The position numbers and the translations under genes are program-made. The notes under the pieces are model-generated. The model ran no database searches. It saw nothing but the letters and a program-made list of their open reading frames with translations, and was not told the origin of the DNA. Positions 36,298 to 45,323 of a stretch of DNA of 48,096 bases are shown here, piece after piece (the stretch's first letter is position 1; every line of letters starts with the position of its first letter). The DNA lies in the NCBI GenBank assembly GCA_001781035.1, contig MFKK01000013.1:1-48096 (forward strand), read 5' to 3'. This DNA comes from Candidatus Jorgensenbacteria bacterium RIFCSPLOWO2_01_FULL_45_25b (GTDB lineage Bacteria > Patescibacteriota > Minisyncoccia > UBA6257 > GWB1-50-10).

Positions 36298-36313
36298 ACC
36301 GTACTAGTACGGT
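36298..36313. promoter_or_regulatory. operator-like palindrome ACCGTACTAGTACGGT upstream of the YerC/TrpR-like gene
   Basis: perfect 16-bp palindrome ending 15 nt before the ATG; core shared with two other sites. Confidence 0.75.
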
Positions 36314-36328
36314 GAAATCATAATTAAT

Positions 36329-36652
36329 ATGACACTCACGAAAGAAGAAAAACGATGCGCGGAAGAACTTTTGGAACTGATTCAAAAGACCGCAAAAAAT
36401 AAAGAGCTTTTAGATAAGTTTTTGTGGGACCTTCTTGCGCCAAGGGAATATAGGGAAATTATAAAACGCTGGCAGATTGTAAAAATGTTGAACAAGGGTG
36501 TCTCACAGAGAGAAATCATGCGGGAGCTGAAAGTAGCCGCCGTAACCATAACCCGTGGCTCACGAATGCTCTTGAACGAAAACGGGGGATTCAACGCGGT
36601 GATTCAGAGATTCGGCTACGGAAAAAAGAAAGAAAAGAAGGGAGAGAAATAA
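36329..36652 (+). CDS. YerC/YecD (TrpR superfamily) DNA-binding regulator
   Basis: FLWDLLAPREYREIIKRWQIVKMLNKGVSQREIMRELKVAAVTITRGSRML. Confidence 0.88.
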   Translation: MTLTKEEKRCAEELLELIQKTAKNKELLDKFLWDLLAPREYREIIKRWQIVKMLNKGVSQREIMRELKVAAVTITRGSRMLLNENGGFNAVIQRFGYGKKKEKKGEK

Positions 36653-36764
36653 AAAAAATCGTTGCGTTAACCGTTTTATTTATAAAGTTCGTCTCATCTC
36701 GGGAGAGAGAGCGAGCAAGACAGGCAGACCGCTAGCTGGGAAATTGTCGGAAGCTTTATATTTA

Positions 36765-36795
36765 TTAAAACTACTGTTTGGAGGCTCTACCTCCA
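36765..36795. repeat. hairpin TTTGGAGG CTCTA CCTCCAAA
   Basis: perfect inverted repeat between the YerC-like gene and the leader operator. Confidence 0.6.
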
Positions 36796-36829
36796 AACAA
36801 GTGTTCCAAATAAGCTCACAGAACAGCGC

Positions 36830-36890
36830 TTGACAAACAAAAACCCTATATGCTAGTGTATCACTGTACTAGTACAGTGATACACTAGCA
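36830..36890 (+). promoter_or_regulatory. promoter-like TTGACA (36830-36835) overlapping a perfect 40-bp palindrome (36851-36890)
   Basis: TGCTAGTGTATCACTGTACTAGTACAGTGATACACTAGCA is perfectly self-complementary; TGCTAGTGT may be an extended -10. Confidence 0.75.
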
Positions 36891-36919
36891 GGACGAGGAA
36901 AGGGCTAAAAGAAAAGCTT

Positions 36920-37042
36920 ATGAAAACGAAAACAAAGATGGAAACAAAAAACATCAGGCAGTATTCAACAAAAGCGTGGTGGCGCTCCTTCGCATACTCA
37001 AGGATCGAGCTTTGTGTTGAATTGAAATTGAATAAGAAATAA
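36920..37042 (+). CDS. 40-aa leader-like ORF with tandem Trp codons
   Basis: MKTKTKMETKNIRQYSTKAWWRSFAYSRIELCVELKLNKK, between operator and terminator. Confidence 0.5.
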   Translation: MKTKTKMETKNIRQYSTKAWWRSFAYSRIELCVELKLNKK

Positions 37043-37077
37043 GATTATATTCTTCATATTTTAATACATGAACCCAG

Positions 37078-37103
37078 CGCCCGCTCCTTGAAGCGGGCGT
37101 TTT
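37078..37103 (+). terminator. intrinsic terminator/attenuator-like hairpin
   Basis: CGCCCGCT CCTTGA AGCGGGCG TTTT. Confidence 0.75.
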
Positions 37104-37144
37104 GCGTGGGCAAAGCGCGGTTCTTTGAAAAAAGAGGAACACCA

Positions 37145-37453
37145 ATGTGGGAAAAGGAAGCGGAGAAACTGCCTCAAACAACCTGTGATAAGTGCGGACG
37201 CGTCGTCTATCTTTTGGACGATGTGCATCCAAACTGGATGCGCGTTTGCATGTGCGGGCGCGTTGTTTGCGTGTCCGGTTGTACGAAGTGTGGCAAACCT
37301 CTTACAGAAAAGGCGTCGTGCAAAATCTGTAAGCGCGTTTGCCCGACATGCGGGCAGTGTGGGCTAGCGCACTGCCGTTTCCATGGGGCAAAGCGCCCCA
37401 CAAATCCGCGCGACATTCGTCGTGGAAAACATTACGACTGGATGCCGGAGTAA
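37145..37453 (+). CDS. Cys-rich zinc-ribbon protein
   Basis: start set at MWEKEAEKL after GAGGAA; many CxxC motifs (CDKCG, CMCGRVVCVSGCTKCG, CKICKRVCPTCGQC). Confidence 0.65.
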   Translation: MWEKEAEKLPQTTCDKCGRVVYLLDDVHPNWMRVCMCGRVVCVSGCTKCGKPLTEKASCKICKRVCPTCGQCGLAHCRFHGAKRPTNPRDIRRGKHYDWMPE

Positions 37454-37459
37454 GAATAA

Positions 37460-37485
37460 GCGGGACGAGAGAAATCTCGTCCCGC
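37460..37485. terminator. strong hairpin GCGGGACGAGA GAAA TCTCGTCCCGC
   Basis: 11-bp perfect stem with GAAA loop after the zinc-ribbon gene. Confidence 0.75.
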
Positions 37486-37585
37486 GCCTCATTTTGGAAA
37501 GAATAAAAAAAGTTGCGGAAAAAAGAAGAAGGGAGTACAATCGCCGCCAGACGTACACTCACACCACTCCAAAAGGAGAAACATC

Positions 37586-37783
37586 GTGGGAGATTGGCGT
37601 GATACAGAGGAAATGATTCCTCTGGTATCAAAAGAAGCTGACGGTGTCGGTCGCGCCATTGAGTTCTTTAAACGGGGAAACTTCAAAGACGCGACAACGT
37701 TAGTGGAACAAGCTCTCCGGATTAATCCGGAGGACCGTGAGGCTAAAGACCTCATGAAGAAGTTGCGCAAGCAACAACGTTGA
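37586..37783 (+). CDS. small TPR-like protein
   Basis: GRAIEFFKRGNFKDATTLVEQALRINPEDREAKDLMKKL. Confidence 0.65.
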   Translation: MGDWRDTEEMIPLVSKEADGVGRAIEFFKRGNFKDATTLVEQALRINPEDREAKDLMKKLRKQQR

Positions 37784-37802
37784 GGGGTTTTTAGCCTCTT
37801 TC

Positions 37803-37837
37803 CCCCTCGCGCCGAGCGCGCGAGGGGACACTTTTTT
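37803..37837 (+). terminator. intrinsic terminator
   Basis: CCCCTCGCG..CGCGAGGGG followed by T6. Confidence 0.8.
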
Positions 37838-37838
37838 G

Positions 37839-37912
37839 TGGGCGATGAGGGATTCGAACCCCCGGCCTACTCGGTGTAAACGAGTCGCTCTAACCAACTG
37901 AGCTAATCGCCC
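37839..37912 (-). tRNA. tRNA-Val (anticodon TAC)
   Basis: GGGCGATTAGCTCAGTTGGTTAGAGCGACTCGTTTACACCGAGTAGGCCGGGGGTTCGAATCCCTCATCGCCCA. Confidence 0.93.
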
Positions 37913-37913
37913 T

Positions 37914-37988
37914 TGGTGCGCTCGGCAGGGATCGAACCTGCGACTACCGTCTTATAAGGGCGGTGCTCTACCACTGAGCTACGAGCGC
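37914..37988 (-). tRNA. tRNA-Ile (anticodon TAT), CCA encoded
   Basis: GCGCTCGTAGCTCAGTGGTAGAGCACCGCCCTTATAAGACGGTAGTCGCAGGTTCGATCCCTGCCGAGCGCACCA. Confidence 0.88.
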
Positions 37989-38027
37989 AAAATATACTAT
38001 GAATATAACGAGAGAAAGAGCAAAAAA

Positions 38028-38052
38028 CAAGACGCGCCCTCGGCGCGTCTTG
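38028..38052 (-). terminator. intrinsic terminator of ftsH
   Basis: CAAGACGCGC CCTCG GCGCGTCTTG; T-run on the minus strand. Confidence 0.75.
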
Positions 38053-38096
38053 TAAATTTATAAATTTTCAACTTAAAACTTACAACCAAGAACTAA

Positions 38097-39938
38097 TCAC
38101 TTTATTTTCGTCGGCTTCAGATTAAATGTTTTAATAAGCGCGTAAAACTCCTCATGCTCAATAGATTCTTTTTCCATAAGATGTTTCGCGATTGCCTCAA
38201 GCGCGTCCTTGTGCGTTGAAACGATTTTCTTCGCGGCAAGAAATGCCTTTTGAATAAATACATTCACCTCCGCGTCAATCTGGGTCGCGACCGATTCTGA
38301 ATAATCTCGGTCATGGGTAATTTCTCTCCCAAGAAAAATCATCTCCTGATTTCGTCCGTACGAACGGGGACCCAGTTTGTCGCTCATGCCGTATTTCGTA
38401 ACAAGCTTTTGAGCGAGAGAAGTTGCCTGCTTAATATCACTTGATGAACCAGTTGTAATGTCCTGAAATTTAAAAAACTCCGCGACATATCCGCCGAACG
38501 CGACCGCGAGCTCCGCCAAAAATTCAGACCTTGTTTTTAATCGCCGTTCTTCAAACGGAAGCTTAATAGTGTATCCTCCGGCAAATCCGCGGCTAACAAC
38601 GGAAACCTTCTGAACGGGGTCCGCGTCTTTCAAAGCGGCAGAAACAAGCGCGTGTCCCGCCTCGTGATACGCCGTTACCTTCTTCTCATGGTCGGTAATC
38701 TTTCGGGAGGTTCGGGTTGGTCCCAAAAGAACCTTCTCAATGGAATTCATAATATCGTGCTGGCTAATCTCCTTCTTCCCGTGGCGCGCGGCAAGAATCG
38801 CCGCCTCATTCAAAAGATTCGCGAGGTCGGCTCCGGCAAAACCAGGCGTGCGAACGGCGACAGCGTGAAGACTAACCTCTTTGGCAAGCGGTTTGCCTTT
38901 CGCGTGAATCTGTAAAATCTCATCTCTGTCCTGAATGTCCGGCATATCCATAACAATACGACGGTCAAACCGTCCGGGGCGAAGAAGCGCGGAGTCTAAA
39001 ACATCCGGTCTGTTTGTGGCGGCAATCACAATCACATTCGTCTCTCGTTCAAAGCCGTCCATCTCAACCAAAATCTGGTTCAGCGTCTGCTCTCTCTCGT
39101 CGTGCCCTCCTCCCAAGCCGGCGCCCCTCTCTCTTCCGACGGCATCAATCTCATCAATGAAAACAAGCGAGGGCGCCGCGCGTTTTGCCACCTGAAACAA
39201 ATCCCGCACGCGGCTCGCCCCGACTCCCACAAACATCTCCACAAATTCCGAGGCTGACATGTGAAAAAAAGGAACATTACTTTCTCCGGCAATTGCTCTC
39301 GCCATCAATGTTTTTCCGGTGCCCGGCTGGCCAACCAAAAGAACTCCGCGAGGAATCCGCGCCCCCATATCCAAAAACTTATTCGGGTTTTTTAAGAAGT
39401 CTACGATCTCCTCAAGTTCTTCCTTCGGTTCTTTTAACCCCGCGACATCCTTAAATGAAACGCGTCCCTTATGAGCGGAAAAAAGTTTTAAGTTTGCCTT
39501 CCCAAACGTAAACGCCTGATTCATTCCGCCCTTCGCCTGCCGAAAAAACCAGCCAAAGAGAAGGATAAGAAGAAGCACGGGAAGAAGAGAGGGGATAATA
39601 ATGCCCATCCAATAACGAAAGCCACTCTCATCTTGGATAGAAATTTGAACGGCGGAAAGCTTTTCCGGCAATACCCCATAGTTAAAAAGAGTTTGGGTAA
39701 GACCCGCCTCTGCTTCTTTTTTCGCGACTGCCTTTGCCTCATCTTTTAAGACAATATTAAGCGTGTCGCCTAAAACAGCGATGCTTTTAATCCCACCCTC
39801 GTTGATGCTTGAAACAAGCTCATTTAAGCTAAGTTTTTTTGGTTTGGACGCCTGTTCTCCAAAAAAAGCGGAGAAGACAAGCGCGATTGAAATCAAAGAA
39901 ACGACAGCCCAAAGAATATGTTTTGAAAGATGTTTCAT
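38097..39938 (-). CDS. ftsH: ATP-dependent zinc metalloprotease FtsH
   Basis: [56 protein letters not shown]. Confidence 0.97.
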   Translation of the reverse strand: MKHLSKHILWAVVSLISIALVFSAFFGEQASKPKKLSLNELVSSINEGGIKSIAVLGDTLNIVLKDEAKAVAKKEAEAGLTQTLFNYGVLPEKLSAVQISIQDESGFRYWMGIIIPSLLPVLLLILLFGWFFRQAKGGMNQAFTFGKANLKLFSAHKGRVSFKDVAGLKEPKEELEEIVDFLKNPNKFLDMGARIPRGVLLVGQPGTGKTLMARAIAGESNVPFFHMSASEFVEMFVGVGASRVRDLFQVAKRAAPSLVFIDEIDAVGRERGAGLGGGHDEREQTLNQILVEMDGFERETNVIVIAATNRPDVLDSALLRPGRFDRRIVMDMPDIQDRDEILQIHAKGKPLAKEVSLHAVAVRTPGFAGADLANLLNEAAILAARHGKKEISQHDIMNSIEKVLLGPTRTSRKITDHEKKVTAYHEAGHALVSAALKDADPVQKVSVVSRGFAGGYTIKLPFEERRLKTRSEFLAELAVAFGGYVAEFFKFQDITTGSSSDIKQATSLAQKLVTKYGMSDKLGPRSYGRNQEMIFLGREITHDRDYSESVATQIDAEVNVFIQKAFLAAKKIVSTHKDALEAIAKHLMEKESIEHEEFYALIKTFNLKPTKIK

Positions 39939-40088
39939 AAACGTTTTTATTATGAGTAATTTATTAACGAAATCTATTCTAGCTCAAGGAACAAAAAAAG
40001 ACAAACAAAAAAATCTCACCGAACAACGAATCTATGCGAACAAATAAATTTGATTATTCGCAACTTATTCGCTATTCGGCAAGATGGT

Positions 40089-41177
40089 TTATTTCTTCAG
40101 CTTAAGATATATTCTTCTCTCCTCGAGCTTAACCGTCTGAATAATAAACCCATACTCCTTGTCGCGCAGAAGAGCGTCTTTCATCTCCTGTACTCCTCCA
40201 AATTCAGTAACGTGAATCTGTCCTTGCACGCCACCGAGATCAATAATCGCGCCAAACGGGTGAAAGGCGTATACACGCCCGCGAACCTCCGCGCCCTCCT
40301 TGAAAAGTTCAGACGTCTTCTCCCAAGGATCAGCCTTCAAGGCTTTGAGGGAAAGGTATATTTTTCCGTCTTTAATTTCAATAATTTTTGCCGTTACCTG
40401 CTCGTCAATGGAAACGACCTCTTTTGGATTCTCAATCAAGCGGTAATCAAGCTCGGAAATGTGAATAAGCCCCTCAACTGCCGGATTATCGGTAAATCGG
40501 ATAAACGCTCCAAAGCTCGCGACTCCGGAAATAACGCCCTCAATAATCTGTCCAACGCTATACTGCTCCGCGAATCGCTTCATGCTATCTTCGGTTGCCG
40601 CGCGCTCGGAAATAATAAGCTTATCGCTCTTGGAATTCACGTCAATGATTTTCACGGAGAAATCCTCCTTCAAAAGACGCTGAAGTTCCTGAACAATTTT
40701 TGCCTTGTCTCCGTCCTGTACCTTTGGATAGTGCTCGGGAGAAAGCTGGGAAAGAGGCAAAAATGCCTTTAGTCCCGCGATATCGGCAATAAGCCCGCCC
40801 TTATTAAAACCGCTTGGTCGAATAGTAAACGCCTCATCTTTCTCTCTAAGTTCGTTGACCTCCTCCCACGCCTTCTGCTTGCCGGCATCCGCGATAGAAA
40901 GCTCCACAAACCCCTCCTCGTTGTCGGGACTGATAACCTTTCCAAAAACAATACTTCCTGCCTGAAGCCCGCGAACCATCTCGCGCGCGTGAACAAGCTC
41001 TCCGCCATACACCGCTCCGGTTCCATTCTTTCCCAAATCAACAAGCATAAGCTTTGAGCCCTTATGAAGAACCGTTCCCGAAACAACATCTCCGGGTTTT
41101 AGGGAGGCAAAGAGGGCGGGAAAGTCGTGAAGCACCTGATGCAACAACGATTGGGGTTTTGGTTTTAGAATAGTTTG
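40089..41177 (-). CDS. rpsA: S1-domain RNA-binding protein (ribosomal protein S1-like)
   Basis: four S1-type repeats, e.g. GQIIEGVISGVASFGAFIRFTDNPAVEGLIHISELD. Confidence 0.85.
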   Translation of the reverse strand, partial: QTILKPKPQSLLHQVLHDFPALFASLKPGDVVSGTVLHKGSKLMLVDLGKNGTGAVYGGELVHAREMVRGLQAGSIVFGKVISPDNEEGFVELSIADAGKQKAWEEVNELREKDEAFTIRPSGFNKGGLIADIAGLKAFLPLSQLSPEHYPKVQDGDKAKIVQELQRLLKEDFSVKIIDVNSKSDKLIISERAATEDSMKRFAEQYSVGQIIEGVISGVASFGAFIRFTDNPAVEGLIHISELDYRLIENPKEVVSIDEQVTAKIIEIKDGKIYLSLKALKADPWEKTSELFKEGAEVRGRVYAFHPFGAIIDLGGVQGQIHVTEFGGVQEMKDALLRDKEYGFIIQTVKLEERRIYLKLKK

Positions 41178-41293
41178 CATAACGCTCATCAGAATACATA
41201 TAGAAAGGAGGCGTGTCAAACAACTGGAGCAGATTTATTTCCATTGAAAAAAATTTCTATAAGCTATAAGCTATAAGCTATAAGCTAAAAAAT

Positions 41294-41881
41294 ATGGTTA
41301 TCACATATCAAGGAGAAAACTACTTTCGTATTCAGTCGGGGAGCTTTACCGTTCTTATAGACCCGATAAATTCCCGCTCGTTCAAGGGAGCGAATATTAT
41401 TCTAAACACCCTAAAACCTCCGCTTGTGGAACACGGCGAGGAAGAAAAAGAAGAATATCTCTGGATAGAAAATGGGGGAGAATACGAAACGGATGGGATG
41501 CGAATTTATGGCTGGGGAGCGGACAATGAAAACAAAAAAACAGTAACGGCATATCTCTTTGAGTTGGAAGATATTCGGGTAGGAGTGTTGGGGCATCTTC
41601 ATCATGAACCAACTCCCGAACTGATAAGTAAGCTGGAAGAAATTGACATATTAATTCTGCCCGGAGGAGGGTCTCCGTATATAAGCGAGGCGAACGCCGC
41701 AAAACTGGTTCGTGAGATTGAGCCGGGCATTGTTATTCCCTCTCTCTTCACCAAAGAACCGAAGAAATTTTTTGCCGAGCTAAGCCAGTCGCCGAAAGAA
41801 GAAGAAAAGCTGGTGGTTAAGAAAAAGGATATTAAGGAAGAAGGCATGGTAATTGCCTACCTTGCGAATCCAAAACCCTAA
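41294..41881 (+). CDS. MBL-fold metal-dependent hydrolase-like protein
   Basis: MVITYQGENYFRIQSGSFTVLIDPI...VGVLGHLHHEPTPELISKLEEIDILILPGGG. Confidence 0.75.
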   Translation: MVITYQGENYFRIQSGSFTVLIDPINSRSFKGANIILNTLKPPLVEHGEEEKEEYLWIENGGEYETDGMRIYGWGADNENKKTVTAYLFELEDIRVGVLGHLHHEPTPELISKLEEIDILILPGGGSPYISEANAAKLVREIEPGIVIPSLFTKEPKKFFAELSQSPKEEEKLVVKKKDIKEEGMVIAYLANPKP

Positions 41882-41892
41882 ACTGGTTATAA

Positions 41893-42351
41893 ATGGGATA
41901 TTTTGAAAACATAGACAAAAAACTCAAAGAGATACAGCGGTCAGACGAGAAGACAAAACAAAGATGGCTCATTTTCCTCTCGAGCGTTTCTATGGCGCTT
42001 GTGATACTCCTTTGGGTTCTATATCTTAAGGCGAGCCTGCCAACATTAAACAAAAAAACAGAAAAAGTGGATAATCCGAAAGAAGAATCAATTTGGATTA
42101 TTTTCGGAGAAGGACTCAAAGTCATCATGAAAAACATGGAGAAGGATATCGGGGAAGCAACTCGGAAAACCCAAGAGACTGTGGAAAAAATAAAAGAACA
42201 AACAAACAAAGAAAACTCCCCCGCTCTTGAAACACAGACGGAAAAACAGGAAGAAAAAAAGGTTAACTCTTCAACGCCTTTAGCGTCGCAAGCGACAAGC
42301 ACAACGGAAGAAGAAAAATCAACATCAACAAATAACAAAGAGACGCAATAA
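41893..42351 (+). CDS. hypothetical single-TM protein
   Basis: ORF 152 aa, TM WLIFLSSVSMALVILLWVLYL, charged C terminus. Confidence 0.6.
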   Translation: MGYFENIDKKLKEIQRSDEKTKQRWLIFLSSVSMALVILLWVLYLKASLPTLNKKTEKVDNPKEESIWIIFGEGLKVIMKNMEKDIGEATRKTQETVEKIKEQTNKENSPALETQTEKQEEKKVNSSTPLASQATSTTEEEKSTSTNNKETQ

Positions 42352-42360
42352 GTAAGAAGT

Positions 42361-44850
42361 ATGCCAAAAGCAAAAACACAAGAATCGGAACCAGAACCGA
42401 TAAAACGGGACGCGATTGAAACTCGTGAAATTACCGAAGAACTCAAGGAGTCGTATCTGGACTACGCGATGTCGGTTATCGTCGCGCGGGCGCTTCCCGA
42501 CGTCCGCGACGGCTTAAAGCCGGTACACCGAAGAATCCTCTGGGCGATGTGGGACATGGGGCTTACTTCGGGCACGAAGTTTGTCAAATCCGCCCGCGTG
42601 GTTGGAGAAGTATTGGGAAAATATCACCCGCACGGAGATATGGCGGTGTACGATTCCATGGTGCGAATGGCGCAGGACTTCTCGCTTCGGTATCCCCTAA
42701 TACAAGGCCAGGGAAATTTTGGAAGCGTTGACGGTGATGGAGCGGCCGCCCAGCGGTACACGGAATGTCGTCTCTCAAAAATCTCCTCCGAAATGCTCGC
42801 GGATATTGAAAAAGAAACCGTAAAGTGGAATCCAAACTACGACGCTTCGCGGGAAGAACCAAACGTCCTCCCCGCGAAACTTCCCAACCTTCTCCTAAAC
42901 GGCACAATGGGAATCGCGGTCGGAATGGCAACCTCAATTCCTCCGCACAACCTGGGAGAGCTCGTGGACGGCATCGCTTATCTGATTGATAATCCGGAGG
43001 CGACAATCGCGGATATTATGGAGCACATTCCGGGTCCCGATTTTCCAACCGGAGGGATTATGTATGACAGAAAAGCAATCGCGGAAGCGTACGCGACCGG
43101 ACGCGGAAGCATCGTGGTTCGGGCAGTCTCCGAGATTGAGGAAAAAAAGCAAAATAATTATCAAATCATCATCACGGAAATTCCGTATCAGGTAAACAAA
43201 TCCGACCTTATCATCAAAATGGCGGAGCTGGTAACGGATAAAAAAATTGAAGGGGTAAAAGATCTTCGCGACGAATCCGACAGAGAGGGTATGCGAATCG
43301 TGATTGAGACAAAAGCCGACGCGGAACCGCAAAAAATTTTAAACCAGTTTTATCAACATACCGACCTTCAGAAAAGCTTTCATTTGAATATGATTGCCCT
43401 TGTAGACGGCATCCAGCCACGCCTCCTCTCCCTGAAGGATATTCTTGCCGAATATATTAAACACAGAAAAGTTGTCGTGAAGCGCAGAACCGAATTTGAC
43501 CTGAAGAAGGCGGAAGATAGGGCGCATATTTTGGAGGGGCTTGTAAAAGCGCTGGATGTTATTGATAGGGTAATAGCGACGATTAGAAAATCAAAAGATC
43601 GCGACGAGGCGAAAGTAAACCTTGTAAAAACCTTCGCTTTCACCGAAATACAGGCGGTGGCAATTTTAGAAATGCGCCTTTCCACGCTTGCCGCTCTGGA
43701 ACGCGAGAAGCTGGAGGATGAGCTGAAGGAGAAGAAAAAACTGATTGCCGAACTCCAGCTTATCTTAAAGGAACCAAAACGAATTCTCGGAATCATCAAG
43801 CAGGAGCTCTCGGATGTTCAAAAACAGTTTGGCGACGAGAGAAGGACAAAAATAATAAAAAGCGGATTAAAAGAGTTTCGGGAAGAAGATCTTGTTCCCG
43901 AAGAAGATGTCATCATCACGCTCACAAGAAGCGGCTACATTAAGCGCATGCCCCCGGGAACCTTTAAGGCGCAAAGAAGAGGAGGGAAGGGATTAATTGG
44001 CTCGGAACTCAAGGAAGAAGACGTGATAGAGCATTTCACTTCGGCGTCCACTCACGACAATCTCCTCTTTTTCACGGATCGCGGGAAGGTCTTTCAAACA
44101 AAAGTATACGAAGTTCCGGTCGCGACTCGCACTTCCAAGGGCAAGATGATTTTCAACTTTTTGGACATCCCGCAGGGAGAGAGCGTAAGCGCGATTATTT
44201 CTTATTCCGGCAAAGAGGGTGATGAGAACAAAAAAAACAAATTCCTTGTGATGCTCACCAAACATGGTCTGATTAAAAAAACCGCCCTGGAAGAGTTTGG
44301 AAATGTCCGAAAAACGGGCATCATAGCGATTAATCTGAAATCCGAAGACGCCCTTCGCTGGGTCATGCCGTCCGGCGGAAAAGACGAGCTGGTAACCGTA
44401 ACCGCGAAAGGACAATCCATCCGATTCAAAGAATCCGACGTGCGTCCGATGGGAAGAACGGCCTCTGGTGTAACCGCGATTAAGCTGAAAAAAGAAGACG
44501 AGGTCGCGGGACTTGGTATAATAAAAGGAAATACAAAAGCGGAAGGAGAAAGGCGCCTGCTCATCGTAACGTCAAACGGATTCGCGAAACAGACGAAAAT
44601 TAAAGAATACAAAATTCAGAATCGCGGAGGGTCGGGAATCAAAACGGCAAAGGTAACTCCAAAAACGGGAATCGTCATCGCCGCGAGAATTCTTGGCGAG
44701 GAAGACGAGGAGATGATTGCCTTCTCCTCAAAAGGGCAGGCAATCAGAACCGAATTGAAAAATATCCGAGTCGCGGGGCGCGACACGCAAGGCGTCCGCG
44801 TCATGAATCTGAAGTCAGGAGACAAACTAGTGGGAACAGTTTGCTTATAA
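42361..44850 (+). CDS. gyrA: DNA gyrase subunit A
   Basis: [46 protein letters not shown]-terminal GyrA beta-pinwheel repeats incl. QRRGGKG. Confidence 0.94.
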   Translation: MPKAKTQESEPEPIKRDAIETREITEELKESYLDYAMSVIVARALPDVRDGLKPVHRRILWAMWDMGLTSGTKFVKSARVVGEVLGKYHPHGDMAVYDSMVRMAQDFSLRYPLIQGQGNFGSVDGDGAAAQRYTECRLSKISSEMLADIEKETVKWNPNYDASREEPNVLPAKLPNLLLNGTMGIAVGMATSIPPHNLGELVDGIAYLIDNPEATIADIMEHIPGPDFPTGGIMYDRKAIAEAYATGRGSIVVRAVSEIEEKKQNNYQIIITEIPYQVNKSDLIIKMAELVTDKKIEGVKDLRDESDREGMRIVIETKADAEPQKILNQFYQHTDLQKSFHLNMIALVDGIQPRLLSLKDILAEYIKHRKVVVKRRTEFDLKKAEDRAHILEGLVKALDVIDRVIATIRKSKDRDEAKVNLVKTFAFTEIQAVAILEMRLSTLAALEREKLEDELKEKKKLIAELQLILKEPKRILGIIKQELSDVQKQFGDERRTKIIKSGLKEFREEDLVPEEDVIITLTRSGYIKRMPPGTFKAQRRGGKGLIGSELKEEDVIEHFTSASTHDNLLFFTDRGKVFQTKVYEVPVATRTSKGKMIFNFLDIPQGESVSAIISYSGKEGDENKKNKFLVMLTKHGLIKKTALEEFGNVRKTGIIAINLKSEDALRWVMPSGGKDELVTVTAKGQSIRFKESDVRPMGRTASGVTAIKLKKEDEVAGLGIIKGNTKAEGERRLLIVTSNGFAKQTKIKEYKIQNRGGSGIKTAKVTPKTGIVIAARILGEEDEEMIAFSSKGQAIRTELKNIRVAGRDTQGVRVMNLKSGDKLVGTVCL

Positions 44851-44880
44851 GATTAAAGAGAAAGGATTAAGGATTAAAGA

Positions 44881-45285
44881 ATGCAACACGAAAAACAAGG
44901 AGAACGGGGACAAAAAGAAACATTGCACTCTTATAGAAATTTGCTCATTTGGCAAAAAGCATTTTTAATAGCAAAAGAAATTTATAAATTAACGGAGTTA
45001 TTTCCAAAAGAAGAAAGATACGGATTAATAAGTCAATTACGAAGAGCGGGAGTTTCGGTTGTATCAAACATTGCGGAAGGATTTAGTAGAAAAACAGAAA
45101 AAGAAAAAATACAATTTGCGGTAATTGCTTTTGGTTCGGCGGCAGAAATAGAAACACAGCTTCTTTTGGCGAAAGAGCTACAATTTGCCACAAAGGAAGA
45201 ATTTGAAAAAACAGAACATTTAGTATTAGAAGTAAGAAAAATACTAAACAGCTATTTATTAAAACAAAGACAAGTAAAACAATAA
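44881..45285 (+). CDS. four-helix-bundle protein (23S rRNA intervening-sequence/S23-like family)
   Basis: YRNLLIWQKAFLIAKEIYKLTELFPKEERYGLISQLRRAGVSVVSNIAEGFSRKTEKEKIQF. Confidence 0.93.
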   Translation: MQHEKQGERGQKETLHSYRNLLIWQKAFLIAKEIYKLTELFPKEERYGLISQLRRAGVSVVSNIAEGFSRKTEKEKIQFAVIAFGSAAEIETQLLLAKELQFATKEEFEKTEHLVLEVRKILNSYLLKQRQVKQ

Positions 45286-45323
45286 AACTCATTAATCCTT
45301 AATCTTTAATCCTTAGTCCTCGT

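Noticed and set aside
36653-36830. Spacer considered as a structured ncRNA
   Set aside because: Only one short hairpin (TTTGGAGG/CCTCCAAA) seen; not enough support without folding or conservation.
42361-44850. gyrA and recA (24901..25950) checked for inteins or large insertions
   Set aside because: Both read through conserved motifs without intein-like segments.
44881-45285. Four-helix-bundle protein as a diversity-generating-retroelement accessory (Avd)
   Set aside because: No reverse transcriptase, template repeat or variable repeat in the window; the IVS/S23 family is the simpler call.
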